Source: an uncultured Gammaproteobacteria bacterium | GTDB taxonomy: Bacteria; Pseudomonadota; Gammaproteobacteria; GCA-001735895 | Length of the DNA: 64,000 nt | Assembly (NCBI GenBank): GCA_947259485.1 | Contig: CAMYLU010000018.1 | Coordinates: 10,292 to 74,291 of the forward strand | Direction of reading: 5' to 3' | In this document: positions 8,972 through 17,828 of the stretch, one piece after another | Layout of the letters: every line of letters starts with the position of its first letter | Position numbering within the stretch: position 1 is the first letter of the stretch | Translations under genes and position numbers: made by a program | The notes under the pieces: model-generated | The model's input: the letters and a program-made list of their open reading frames with translations, nothing else | What the model was told of the DNA's origin: nothing | Database searches by the model: none

Positions 8972-9832
8972 CTACTTCAGGTCGAGACTGTACTTGACGA
9001 CGCGGTCATTGCCCGAATCGGATAACCAGAGTTCCGAACCCCGCACTTCGACACCTTCGGGCGTCCTGAATCGATTCACTCCCTTGGCCGGCGAACCATT
9101 TCCCAGCACGTGCAATAACTTGCCGTCAGCACCAATAAATTTAACCTCATGGTTGTTCTTATCGGCAGCAATGATGGTTCCGTTAGCAGTTAAATCCAGG
9201 TAACGAACCCCGTTAAAGTCATATTCCTTGCGTCCCAGCTCGGCTTCGATCTCGAGATCGGGGGATAGCAACAGCATGCGGCTGTTACCCGCGTCCGCAA
9301 GCCAGATGTTGCCATCTTTACCCAACTCGAGATCATGCGGTGAAGCAAGCCCGGTTATTTCATCGACGACGCGCCCGTCCCGATAGGCGACGACATTGCC
9401 CGACCAGGCGCCGGCAACATAAACCAGCCCATTCGGATGAACCAGCACGCCCTCCGGCCCGCGTATGCGTTCGCTGAGCTCGCCGACCAGGGTCGCGCTA
9501 GTGCCATCGATTTCGTAAATGGTGACACGATTATTGTGCGTATCGGCTACATAGGCCCTCCCCTGGCCATCAAAATCGACGTCATGGGTGCCGGACTGAT
9601 GGTCAGAACCAAACTCGCCCACCAGCTCGAGCGAATCCGGGTCGAGAATTGCAATACGGTTATTACCGACATCCGAGACAAATAAATACCTGCCGTCCGG
9701 TGTCAACTTGAGGTCATGGGGGTTATCGAGTTGAGCTTTACTGGCGCCGACGAAGCTCAGTTCGACTTCCGCGGCAATTACCACGTTTACCGAGAGCACC
9801 AGCAAAATCGTGAAAACGAATCTTGTAATCAT
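8972..9832 (-). CDS. NHL-repeat beta-propeller protein, secreted
   Basis: 286 aa exported protein. ATG 9832 is chosen because it begins a clean signal peptide ('MITRFVFTILLVLSVNVVIA', cleavage after AA-E). The longer frame to 9922 adds 30 non-signal residues. The mature part is a run of NHL-type blades of the pattern 'NPHDLKLTPDGRYLFVSDVG', 'GTHDVDFDGQGRAYVADT' and 'FRTPEGVEVRGSELWLSDSG', typical of a six-bladed propeller. It is likely a periplasmic or extracellular binding or scaffold protein; no catalytic residues are identifiable. Confidence 0.82.
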   Translation of the reverse strand: MITRFVFTILLVLSVNVVIAAEVELSFVGASKAQLDNPHDLKLTPDGRYLFVSDVGNNRIAILDPDSLELVGEFGSDHQSGTHDVDFDGQGRAYVADTHNNRVTIYEIDGTSATLVGELSERIRGPEGVLVHPNGLVYVAGAWSGNVVAYRDGRVVDEITGLASPHDLELGKDGNIWLADAGNSRMLLLSPDLEIEAELGRKEYDFNGVRYLDLTANGTIIAADKNNHEVKFIGADGKLLHVLGNGSPAKGVNRFRTPEGVEVRGSELWLSDSGNDRVVKYSLDLK

Positions 9833-9969
9833 AAAGTGTAAATTAACCTTTCGTGCAGGAGCTCGCAAGAGATGACATAGAAATCTTCGGGTAGTAAAGT
9901 ATTCCGGCATTACATGACACATTTATATAACGCTTACCCGGGGTTTACCAGGACCATGCTGGACACTTT

Positions 9970-11040
9970 TTAGTTACTGCGACCCTGGTCCTTTAATCGG
10001 CCAACCGCGAAATCCAGTCGTTCGATCACCGCATCGGTCTCAACCAGGTCCATAACGCCCGGTGCCTCGATTCGAGTACCCCAGCGCAGTTCCTGCGGAC
10101 TTTTGCCCTTGAAGCGCTGGGCCGCCTCGGCAAATTTATCAACACAGAGATCAAGCGAGTGGTAAGGACCGCTGCGCAGCGACCAGGTACTGGCATGTAA
10201 ACCGATAACCGCTGTCCCCAGCGCATTGGCCAGGTGAACCGGCCCGGCATCAGGACTCAAAACAAGATCGGCGCGCTCCAGTAGTGCTGCCAGCTGCGGC
10301 AGGGTATCCTTGCCGATCAGGTTAATCGGCTGGTTTTTCATTGCCTGCTGGATGGCTTTGCCGGTCGCACTTTCCAGATCGGTCGGCCCCCCGGATAAGA
10401 CCACCGCCATGTCATGATGCACTATCGCATGGTCCGCCACAGCGGCATAGCGATCTGCGTGCCAGTTACGAGACGGATGACTCGAACAGGGAGAGATCAG
10501 TAGGATCTGTTTTCCGGCGGGCAACGTCGAATCCACAAACGCCTTCGCCTCGTCGCTGACTGGAAAGTCCCACACGGGCTCGGGCGCATCCAGGCCGATC
10601 GTGCGGGCAAAAGATAAATGGCCCTGGACCTGGTGCTCCTGTCGTGTTTCGGGTATCGAGTGGGTCATGAAGAATCGATGAAAGTCCCGCGCTCGGAATT
10701 TATCCCATCCGAGCTTGATGCCGGCTTTGACACAGGCACCGGTCAAGTTTGCCCGTGCCGAGGTTTGCATCTGCAACATGACGTCAAAACTTTCACCGGC
10801 AAGTTCCCGCCTCAGCTTCAGATAAGCGCCCCATCCTCCTTTCTTGTCGAGCACGATAAAACGCACGCCTTCGAGACAGGATAACAACTTGTATTCGAGC
10901 GCTGCACAAATCCAGGTTACCCGGGTCTGTGGCCAGCTGCGCTGGATCGCGCGCAACACCGGAACCGCGTGGGTTACATCACCGAGCGCCGAAAGGCGCA
11001 CAATACAGATACTTTGGGGGACGCTTTTTAACGGCAGCAT
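9970..11040 (-). CDS. Glycosyltransferase family 9 (heptosyltransferase-like)
   Basis: 356 aa GT-B protein related to ADP-heptose:LPS heptosyltransferases (WaaC/WaaF type), which add heptose to the lipopolysaccharide inner core at the cytoplasmic membrane face. Seen: the N-terminal 'ICIVRLSALGDVTHAVPVL', the central 'ILLISPCSSHPSRNWHADRY' and the donor-site block 'ERADLVLSPDAGPVHLANAL'. ATG at 11040. No other LPS genes flank it, so acceptor and sugar cannot be stated. Confidence 0.85.
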   Translation of the reverse strand: MLPLKSVPQSICIVRLSALGDVTHAVPVLRAIQRSWPQTRVTWICAALEYKLLSCLEGVRFIVLDKKGGWGAYLKLRRELAGESFDVMLQMQTSARANLTGACVKAGIKLGWDKFRARDFHRFFMTHSIPETRQEHQVQGHLSFARTIGLDAPEPVWDFPVSDEAKAFVDSTLPAGKQILLISPCSSHPSRNWHADRYAAVADHAIVHHDMAVVLSGGPTDLESATGKAIQQAMKNQPINLIGKDTLPQLAALLERADLVLSPDAGPVHLANALGTAVIGLHASTWSLRSGPYHSLDLCVDKFAEAAQRFKGKSPQELRWGTRIEAPGVMDLVETDAVIERLDFAVGRLKDQGRSN

Positions 11041-11124
11041 CAGGCCTGGATCTGATGGTTAAGGTGGCGGAGATTCAGCGAATTCAAAGCTAAAGAGTAC
11101 CCGTTGGCCAGTTTAAAAGCCGTG

Positions 11125-11943
11125 CTATTTATTACTTGGCTCAAGGGGCAACGGCAGATCGTACAGGCTGCCGAACTGACCAAGATTATCGTCGACTCCG
11201 GCAAGTCGTAACGCATGCCACGCCATCGCATGATTCGACGAGGTCAGCGGAATACCGAGATGCTTTTCAAGATCGGCGCAGGCATGCATCAATCGCACCG
11301 AGGTGCAGGAAACAAAGATCGCATCGACTTCACCATGACTGATGATTTCACGCACGCCCTGCTCGATTGATTGCGGGGTAATTCTCGCGACCACGGTATC
11401 GCGGTCGGCATTGAACGAACCGAATACCGGCACATGGAAACCGCGCGCCGCGATATAGTCGGCGACGATCCGGTTCACATCAGCAGGATACGGGGTCAAT
11501 ACCCCGATACGCCTGGCCTTGAAGGCATCGAAAGCCGCGAAAGCCGCGGTGATCGGCGTGGTACATATTGCATCGGGTTTAGCCTGCCTGATGTTAGCGA
11601 AAACCTGCTCTTCGCCAAGCGCCATCGATGCCGAGGTGCAGCCGTAGGCGATCACATCCACCGGGGTGTCGGGTGTTATCACGCGGGCACATTCGATGAT
11701 ACGAGGCCCCATCGCGCGCAGCGACTCCGGTGTTATCAGGTTATCGTTATGAATTCGACTCTGGTAAAGTGCAACGCCGTCGAGCGCGGCAAAAACCTGG
11801 CGCCATTCGTGTTCGATGGTGTAGTCGGTGGCTAATACGATTAGCCCGATCGAAGCACGGCTGGCAATACCGCCATCAACCTCGTACGGCAGATTTTCAA
11901 ATAGCAGCGTTTCTTGCGTTGCTTTGCTGGCTGGCTGACTCAT
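11125..11943 (-). CDS. Asp/Glu racemase-superfamily protein (maleate isomerase/EutA-like)
   Basis: 272 aa enzyme of the two-cysteine aspartate/glutamate racemase superfamily, which includes maleate cis-trans isomerase, arylmalonate decarboxylase and the ectoine-utilisation protein EutA. The two catalytic Cys are visible in 'VIAYGCTSASMALG' and 'AIFVSCTSVRLMHAC', with 'KARRIGVLTPYPADVNR' between. ATG 11943 is preferred; an upstream in-frame start at 11997 adds 18 unlikely residues. Divergent to a 2OG-Fe(II) oxygenase. EutA-like assignment is possible, but no other ectoine catabolism genes are nearby. Confidence 0.78.
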   Translation of the reverse strand: MSQPASKATQETLLFENLPYEVDGGIASRASIGLIVLATDYTIEHEWRQVFAALDGVALYQSRIHNDNLITPESLRAMGPRIIECARVITPDTPVDVIAYGCTSASMALGEEQVFANIRQAKPDAICTTPITAAFAAFDAFKARRIGVLTPYPADVNRIVADYIAARGFHVPVFGSFNADRDTVVARITPQSIEQGVREIISHGEVDAIFVSCTSVRLMHACADLEKHLGIPLTSSNHAMAWHALRLAGVDDNLGQFGSLYDLPLPLEPSNK

Positions 11944-12017
11944 AATGCACCTGGACAAGATTTGGTCTGCGCATACTCTACCATGAATAAAATCCACAAC
12001 CCACAGGGGCGCCCTGG

Positions 12018-12791
12018 ATGAGTAATCTCACTTCAAATTTCTACGTCATCGCACATGAAGCTGGCGCCGAAAACAGCGCTATTCCATGCTGGGCCAACCG
12101 GGATACCAACCCGCTCGCTCTCGACCCGGACGCGAATGCTGCCATCGAACGTCACCAGATCGAGAATGTCCCCGGGGCCTTCCAGCTACTGAATGTTTTA
12201 TCCGCGGCGGAATGCGAGCGCATCGTCGAACTTTCCGAATCGCTTGGCTACCTCGAGGATGCCGCCGTCTCGCTACCGCGTGCAATTCGCCACAACGACA
12301 GCTTTACCTGGGTTGTCGATGACGCGACCAACGACATTATCTGGCAACGCTGTCAATCGCTGCTGAATGACAACCACGAGTTCAATGCCGGCAAACGCGC
12401 GCTTGGCATCAATGCTCGTTTCCGCTTTTACCGCTACGGCCCCGGGGATTTCTTCGCCCCGCATACGGATGGCTCCTGGCCCGGCTCACGCGTTATCGAT
12501 GGCGAGCTTGTCGACAATGCTTATAACGATCGCTGGAGTCAGCTCAGTTTCCTGCTTTTCCTGAGCGGGGATTACGAGGGTGGCGCGACCCAATTCTATG
12601 TCAGTCCGGACAATTCGCTTACCCCGGCCCGGCGTCCTGACGATGCCGTTGTTATCGATGTGCGCACGCCGGTTGGCGGTGCCCTGTGTTTTCCCCACGG
12701 CGTGCATCCTCTACATTGCATGCATGCCTCCCGGGAAATTACAGCAGGAACAAAGTACATTATCCGCTCTGACATCCTGTTTGATCTCTAG
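12018..12791 (+). CDS. 2-oxoglutarate/Fe(II)-dependent oxygenase, prolyl-4-hydroxylase type
   Basis: 257 aa dioxygenase that would hydroxylate a substrate with 2-oxoglutarate, O2 and Fe(II). Facial triad: His149-x-Asp151 ('FFAPHTDGSW') and probably His236 in 'HASREITAGTKYIIRSDIL', where Lys/Arg of TKYIIR bind 2-oxoglutarate. Preceded by the fold's 'RFRFYRYGPGD' strand. ATG 12018 follows the divergent racemase-family gene by 74 bp. The N-terminal 45 residues are not family-typical. The substrate is unknown; plant and bacterial relatives act on proline or small molecules. Confidence 0.82.
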   Translation: MSNLTSNFYVIAHEAGAENSAIPCWANRDTNPLALDPDANAAIERHQIENVPGAFQLLNVLSAAECERIVELSESLGYLEDAAVSLPRAIRHNDSFTWVVDDATNDIIWQRCQSLLNDNHEFNAGKRALGINARFRFYRYGPGDFFAPHTDGSWPGSRVIDGELVDNAYNDRWSQLSFLLFLSGDYEGGATQFYVSPDNSLTPARRPDDAVVIDVRTPVGGALCFPHGVHPLHCMHASREITAGTKYIIRSDILFDL

Positions 12792-12844
12792 CGCCGTCGG
12801 CGGGCGTTGAAAGCCGCGGGCAGACAATCATGATCGACGAAATG

Positions 12845-13774
12845 CTAAGCGTCGCATGCGTTATCTAACCCCATGAAATAAATCGCGCTGGTAAGATCGG
12901 TAACATCGATATGACAACTGGTCGCTTCGCGCAACACAGGCTTGGCATGATAGGCGATACCCAGGCCGGCTGCAGTCAGCATTGGCAGGTCATTGGCGCC
13001 ATCACCAATCGCACAGCAATCACGCAAGGCAAGGCCCAGTGCCTGCGCGCGCTGCTGCAGGATATTGCACTTGTAGTCAGCATTGACGATCGGATCCAGC
13101 AGGCCACCGGTCAACCGATCCGCATCGAGTTCCAGCTGACAACAATGGACTTCATCAAATCCAAGTTTGCGTGCAACCGGTTCGGCAACCTGTGAAAACC
13201 CGCCACTGACCAGAATCGTGTGCATCCCCGCCGCGTTGGCAGCGGCGAGCAATTGCTCGGCACCCGGATTAAGCGACAGCGACTGCGCGACATCATGAAA
13301 CACCTGAACAGACTGTCCTGCAAGCATTGCAATTCTCTCACGCAGCGCGGCGCTAAAATCTATCTCGCCGTTCATCGCACGCGCGGTAATGGCTGCGATC
13401 TGATCTCCCATACCGAGAATCGTTGCGACCTCGTCGAGCGTTTCGGCGGCGACAATGGTCATGTCCATATCACAAATCAGCAATCGTTTACCGCGCTCGC
13501 TCCGCGGTTGCATGTAGACATCGGCATCCGCCAGGTTTTCACGCAGGGAGCGGAACAGAGCCCAGGCATACGCCGGTTCACAGACGACAACCAGGTCACA
13601 AGCGTTTAGCGCGAGTTTTTGTTCATCATGAACCTGCAGATTACCAAGCAGGCTGCGCAGCCTGCCAACGGCATTATCTACTTCTCCCCTGGTGCAAATG
13701 GTGACCAGGAAAGGTTGTTCCGCATCGCTGCGCAACAACCATCGTGGTGCCTCGTCTTGTGCGCTTTCAGTCAT
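12845..13774 (-). CDS. serB: Phosphoserine phosphatase
   Basis: 309 aa HAD-superfamily enzyme that hydrolyses L-phosphoserine to serine, the last step of the phosphorylated pathway. Motif I 'LLICDMDMTIVAAETLDEVA' supplies the two catalytic Asp residues, motif II 'HTILVSGGFSQVAEPVA' the Ser, and motif III 'CCAIGDGANDLPML' the Mg-binding Asp. The N-terminal ~90 residues form an ACT-like regulatory region, as in the long SerB form. ATG 13774 shares one base with the serA stop (TAATG), so it is the third gene of a serC-serA-serB operon. Confidence 0.95.
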   Translation of the reverse strand: MTESAQDEAPRWLLRSDAEQPFLVTICTRGEVDNAVGRLRSLLGNLQVHDEQKLALNACDLVVVCEPAYAWALFRSLRENLADADVYMQPRSERGKRLLICDMDMTIVAAETLDEVATILGMGDQIAAITARAMNGEIDFSAALRERIAMLAGQSVQVFHDVAQSLSLNPGAEQLLAAANAAGMHTILVSGGFSQVAEPVARKLGFDEVHCCQLELDADRLTGGLLDPIVNADYKCNILQQRAQALGLALRDCCAIGDGANDLPMLTAAGLGIAYHAKPVLREATSCHIDVTDLTSAIYFMGLDNACDA

Positions 13775-15363
13775 TACAGGGCAGGGAAATGCAGGTATTG
13801 CACATCGTTGATATTAGGCAGCGAACGCAGATGTTCGAGATCGTCGTTATCGAGTGACTCATCGATTTCAAGCAGTACCATTGCCTTGCCATTCCGGCCA
13901 TCCCGACCCAGGTGCATATTTGCAATATTGATGCCGCGTTCAGCGGTAGTACCACCGATATCACCGATGACACCCGGCTTGTCGTCATTGGTAATGTAGA
14001 GCATGTGTTCACCGAGCTTGGACTCCAGCGGAATTCCTTTGACGTCGATCACACGTGGACGGTTCTGGATCAGCGTACCGCAAATACTGCGCGACCTGGA
14101 TTCGGTTTCGACCCCAACCGTGATCCGGCAGGGATATTCGTCGCGGCCTTCATTGTGCGCTTCGATGACATTGATATTGCGATCACGCGCAACTTCCCGG
14201 GCATTCACCGAGTTAACATAACTACTGTGGTGCTCGAGTATCGCCTGCACCACCTGCACGGTTAACGGGGACACGTTCAAATCGTTGGCTTCACCACCAT
14301 AGGTGACTGTCAGGGTTTTGATAGGATCGTGGGTCAGCTGACCGACGAAAGATCCCAGGCATTGTGCGAGCTGCAGGTAAGGTCGCAATACCTGCGCCTC
14401 CTCGGCGCTGATGCTGGGTGCATTGATCGCGTTATTAATCGCGCCGCTTACCAGGTAGTCACTGATCTGCTCGGCAATCTGGATTGCAACCTTCTCCTGG
14501 GCCTCTATCGTGGAGGCACCGAGATGCGGGGTACAGATTACGTTCTCCAGTTCAAACAAAGGGTTATCGCGGGCCGGTTCGACTTCGTATACATCGAGCG
14601 CGGCACCTTTCAAATGCTCGCTTTTGAGCGCTGCTAGCAAGGCCAGCTCGTCGACCAGGCCACCGCGCGCGCAATTGATCAACATGCTGCCCGGCTTCAT
14701 CTGGTTGATTGCGCTGGCGCTGATGATATTGGTGGTCTCGGGAGTTTTGGGCACGTGCAGCGAAACAATATCTGAACTGGCAAGCAAGGTGTCGAGGTCA
14801 ACTTTTTTGACGCCAAGCCTGGCGGCACGTTCCTCGGTCAGGTAGGGATCGTAGGCCTGGACATGCAGTCCGTAGCCGATCGCCTTGCTGGCAACGATGG
14901 AACCGATATTGCCAGCACCGATAAGCCCAAGCAATTTACCGGTCAGTTCCATCCCCATGAAACGCGACTTTTCCCATTTGCCGGCATGGGTTGAGCTATT
15001 CGCCTGCGGGATATGGCGAGCTAACGCCAGCATCATCGCCATGGCATGTTCGGCGGTGGTAATCGCGTTGCCGAGCGGAGTATTCATCACCACGATTCCG
15101 CGCTTGGTACAGGCGGGAACATCGACGTTATCGACCCCGATCCCCGCCCTTCCGACAACCTTGAGATTGTTGGCCTGCTCAAGCAGTTCCGCGGTCACGT
15201 TGGTGGACGAGCGAATCGCCAGGCCATCGAATTCGCCGATCATTTCCAACAATTCAGCTTCGCTCAATTTGCTCGATTGCACCACTTCGACACCGCGCTC
15301 TTCAAAAACGGTCACCGCCTGGCTCGACATCGAGTCAGAAATTAGAACTCTGGGTTTAGTCAT
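13774..15363 (-). CDS. serA: D-3-phosphoglycerate dehydrogenase
   Basis: 529 aa long-form SerA, which oxidises 3-phosphoglycerate to 3-phosphohydroxypyruvate. NAD fold at 'GKLLGLIGAGNIGSIVASKA'; catalytic Arg in 'MLINCARGGLVDE', Glu region 'VYEVEPARDNPLF', His in 'ICTPHLGAST'. An intervening ASB domain and a C-terminal ACT domain ('MLYITNDDKPGVIGDIGGTT') make serine feedback likely. ATG 15363 gives the normal N-terminus 'MTKPRVLISD'; a start at 15399 would add 12 basic residues. Overlaps serC by 8 bp and serB by 1 bp. Confidence 0.95.
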   Translation of the reverse strand: MTKPRVLISDSMSSQAVTVFEERGVEVVQSSKLSEAELLEMIGEFDGLAIRSSTNVTAELLEQANNLKVVGRAGIGVDNVDVPACTKRGIVVMNTPLGNAITTAEHAMAMMLALARHIPQANSSTHAGKWEKSRFMGMELTGKLLGLIGAGNIGSIVASKAIGYGLHVQAYDPYLTEERAARLGVKKVDLDTLLASSDIVSLHVPKTPETTNIISASAINQMKPGSMLINCARGGLVDELALLAALKSEHLKGAALDVYEVEPARDNPLFELENVICTPHLGASTIEAQEKVAIQIAEQISDYLVSGAINNAINAPSISAEEAQVLRPYLQLAQCLGSFVGQLTHDPIKTLTVTYGGEANDLNVSPLTVQVVQAILEHHSSYVNSVNAREVARDRNINVIEAHNEGRDEYPCRITVGVETESRSRSICGTLIQNRPRVIDVKGIPLESKLGEHMLYITNDDKPGVIGDIGGTTAERGINIANMHLGRDGRNGKAMVLLEIDESLDNDDLEHLRSLPNINDVQYLHFPAL

Positions 15364-16549
15364 CTTGTTTCTCCTGCAAGGTTTTTTTGAAGTCCGCAAA
15401 TACCCAGTCCAGCCAGGGGGTCAGGGATTCGAGATCGCTGGTTTCAACGGTAGCGCCGCCCCAGATGCGAAACCCGGGTGGCGCGCTGCGGTAGTTGCCA
15501 ATATCGAACGCCACGTTTTCCTGCTCCAGCCTCAGCAGCATCGAATTAATCGCCTGTTGCTGATCCTCTGCGGACAGGCCCGTGAAATCGGAGTCGACGA
15601 TCTGCAGACACATGGAGGTCGGTGAACGAGTCGCCGGATCACGGGCCAACCAGTCTATCCAGGCTGTTTCGCCGACCCAGGCATCGATGCAATCAAAATT
15701 GTTACGCGTGCGTTGCCACAAAGCCTCGGCGCCACCCGTGGCCTCGGCCCAGGCCAGGGCCGCATGCAGGTCCTCGAGTGCCAGCATGCTGGGTGTATTA
15801 ATCGTGGCACCACTGAAAATACCGTCGACCAGCTTACCGCCCTTGGCCAGCTGAAAAAGCTTCGGTAAAGGATAGCGCGGCGCGGCGGCTTCCAGCCTGG
15901 CCACAGCCTTCGGACTGAGCGCCAGCATGCCATGCGCGCCCTCGCTGCCGAGAACCTTTTGCCAGGACCAGGTGACTACATCGAGCCGGCCAAAATCGAT
16001 CGGCATGGCGAAAGCCGCGGAGGTCGCATCGCATAACACCAGACCCTCACGCTCCGCATCCAGCCATTCCAGGTCGGGCAGGCATACACCACTGGTGGTG
16101 CCGTTATAAACCATGACCAGGTCGTGCGCCGAAGCTACCAGGTTCAAGTCGGGAAGCTCACCGTACTCAGCCTGGTAGAGGTTCAATTGTTCGATACCGA
16201 GCGCCTGTAAGTCTTTCGCCCAATCGTTGGAAAAACTCTCCCAGACCAGTGCATCGACGGGTCGTGATCCGAGCAGCGACCACATCGCCATCTCGAACGC
16301 ACCGGTGTCGGAACCCGGCACGATACCGAGTTTCCAGTCGTCTGGCAGACCCAGCAACCGGTGCGAAATATCAATCGCGTCACGCAAACGTTGTTTGGGG
16401 AGTTTGGCGCGATGACTGCGCCCGAGAAACTCGGTGTTTAAATGGGTAATGTCCCAGCCGGGATACTTTTTGCACGGCCCTGAAGAAAAACGTGGGTCCG
16501 CGGGTCGAACACGCGGCTGCTCGGGAAGGCCGCTGGCTTCCTCGTTCAT
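15356..16549 (-). CDS. serC: Phosphoserine aminotransferase (SerC, second subtype)
   Basis: 397 aa PLP enzyme converting 3-phosphohydroxypyruvate and glutamate to phosphoserine. The N-terminal 'RFSSGPCKKYPGW' and 'EFLGRSHRAKLPKQRLRDAI' and the PLP-lysine block 'DVVTWSWQKVLGSEGAHGM' match the SerC subtype common in alphaproteobacteria and Methanosarcina rather than the enteric form. ATG 16549 follows AGAGG by 8 nt; longer frames run to 16642. First gene of the ser operon. A hairpin (GGTGG/CCACC) sits in its leader; I see no specific regulator site. Confidence 0.92.
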   Translation of the reverse strand: MNEEASGLPEQPRVRPADPRFSSGPCKKYPGWDITHLNTEFLGRSHRAKLPKQRLRDAIDISHRLLGLPDDWKLGIVPGSDTGAFEMAMWSLLGSRPVDALVWESFSNDWAKDLQALGIEQLNLYQAEYGELPDLNLVASAHDLVMVYNGTTSGVCLPDLEWLDAEREGLVLCDATSAAFAMPIDFGRLDVVTWSWQKVLGSEGAHGMLALSPKAVARLEAAAPRYPLPKLFQLAKGGKLVDGIFSGATINTPSMLALEDLHAALAWAEATGGAEALWQRTRNNFDCIDAWVGETAWIDWLARDPATRSPTSMCLQIVDSDFTGLSAEDQQQAINSMLLRLEQENVAFDIGNYRSAPPGFRIWGGATVETSDLESLTPWLDWVFADFKKTLQEKQDD

Positions 16550-16820
16550 GGTATAACCTCTAGTTATGGGGTGGTTTGCTCCACCAGGCGCGCGCAGGAT
16601 AACATGACTCTGCGACATTTGAATACCCAGCGTTAAGTTCAATACAGATTGAAATTAAAGAATGTTAGCGGAGCGCAACCCCGCTATTTAGCATTTCATC
16701 AGAACGGACATTCATTAAGATCAACCCGGTATCGGGGATCGACTAATTTCAGACGTTGTGCAGTCGGATTTACCAAGTTAAAATTCGACCATTCATCACA
16801 ATATTAAGGATCTTGTCAAA

Positions 16821-17018
16821 ATGAGCGGTAAATTGAGAAATTTCGATCTAACTGTCGAAGAAATTAAGATTGTGAAAATGATGAAGGAATTAATCAAAAA
16901 TCTTGAGAATCTAAATTTTAATGACCCGCTCTCACCAAGGGCCGATTTTTTTCGCGAGGAAATTGATAAACTGGAACAAAAACTCGAAGAGATCAGGGAT
17001 AACACGTTGATCAAATAA
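16821..17018 (+). CDS. Small coiled-coil protein, paralogue A
   Basis: 65 aa, highly charged and probably all-helical, with heptad-like leucines. AAGGA lies about 10 nt before ATG 16821. Its 'KLRNFDLTVEEIKI' start and 'LEQKLEEIRDNTLIK' end recur in the 77 aa protein at 19482-19715 (KLRNFDLTVEEIRI / LEDKLEEVRENTLIR), so this is a conserved family and not a chance frame. I recognise no function. It lies in an AT-rich accessory stretch beside a truncated insertion sequence. Small DNA- or protein-binding partners are possible, but nothing in the sequence decides. Confidence 0.65.
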   Translation: MSGKLRNFDLTVEEIKIVKMMKELIKNLENLNFNDPLSPRADFFREEIDKLEQKLEEIRDNTLIK

Positions 17019-17130
17019 TAATAAATTTTAAGCCTCTTAAACCTTAATAGCAGACGTTCAGATTTAAGACTTCAGGGCCGTAGAACGGCCATAAGCGGAC
17101 GCCTGGTTACAAGATAGAATTTAAACTCCT

Positions 17131-17144
17131 CTGATCTATATCAA
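17131..17144. promoter_or_regulatory. Fnr/Anr box upstream of YbaK-like gene (one mismatch)
   Basis: CTGAT-CTAT-ATCAA matches TTGAT-N4-ATCAA except the first base. Its centre at 17137.5 would place a class-II transcription start near 17179, 64 bp before the gene. The corresponding -10 (TAGCCT at 17166) is poor, so anaerobic control is only suggested. Confidence 0.4.
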
Positions 17145-17242
17145 GATCACATAGTAATTACTCGGTAGCCTTGTCTCCCAGTTAAATACAAATTGTTTTG
17201 CTAGACGCTCGACATATTCGCAAAATGGAATCAGGAGGTATC

Positions 17243-17719
17243 ATGACAATAGCATCGAAATTGGAAAATTATCTTCAGCAGCAGGAAGTCAGGTACGAGG
17301 TGGTGACTCATCCGCACAGTGAATACAGCATGGAGACTGCTGAAAAGGCCCATGTCCACGGTGATGCCTTGGCCAAGGGGGTGTTGGTAAAGGATTACGA
17401 CGGCTACCTGCTGGTAGTTTTGCCAGCCGACTATCACGTTGAGCTCGAATCCCTGCACAAGCTGCTGCGTAAGGAAGTACTGATGGTGGACGAAGCTGCT
17501 CTGAAGGAGGTCTTTAGTGACTGTGAACCGGGAGCGGTGCCGCCCATTGGTATGGCCTACGGGGTAAAGACAATATGGGACCCGACATCCAGCCTTGGTA
17601 AACTGGATGAAGTCTTCTTCGAGGCGGGTGATCATCAGACTCTTGTGCGGATGAGTGGTGTGCAGTTTCACGAGCTGATGGCACCGGCCGAGCGCGGGGA
17701 GTTCAGTCACCACATCTGA
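17243..17719 (+). CDS. YbaK/ProX-type aminoacyl-tRNA deacylase domain protein
   Basis: 158 aa cytoplasmic YbaK-like domain protein; relatives hydrolyse mischarged aminoacyl-tRNA (Cys/Ala-tRNA-Pro). Family features: 'YEVVTHPHSEYSMETAEKA', 'ALAKGVLVKDYDGYLLVVLP', 'GAVPPIGMAYGVKTIWD' and the C-terminal 'VFFEAGDHQTLVRMSG'. ATG 17243 is fixed by a perfect AGGAGG at 17233-17238; an upstream frame from 17198 lacks one. A possible Fnr box lies at 17131. Stand-alone form without a synthetase domain, so the exact tRNA or amino acid is not known. Confidence 0.85.
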   Translation: MTIASKLENYLQQQEVRYEVVTHPHSEYSMETAEKAHVHGDALAKGVLVKDYDGYLLVVLPADYHVELESLHKLLRKEVLMVDEAALKEVFSDCEPGAVPPIGMAYGVKTIWDPTSSLGKLDEVFFEAGDHQTLVRMSGVQFHELMAPAERGEFSHHI

Positions 17720-17729
17720 AAGGCGCATC

Positions 17730-17747
17730 TCTCCAAAGCAGACACTG
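17730..17747 (+). repeat. 18 bp dispersed repeat, copy 1
   Basis: TCTCCAAAGCAGACACTG recurs with one difference (C to G) at 20654-20671, and the similarity fades into a looser match ending in TGGCAAT. Copy 1 lies between the YbaK gene and the IS30 remnant. Its role is unknown; it may be part of an old mobile element. Confidence 0.45.
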
Positions 17748-17828
17748 AAAAGCGCGTAACCAGTGGCAATCTTCGGCGGTGACCTCAACTGATCGACGCA
17801 ACACTTTATCCTTAGATGAAAAGATGAG

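Noticed and set aside
16711-16724. Fnr box upstream of the first coiled-coil gene (TTCAT-TAAG-ATCAA)
   Set aside because: The mismatch is at the G of TTGAT, a key contact base, and the -10 is weak; not strong enough to list.
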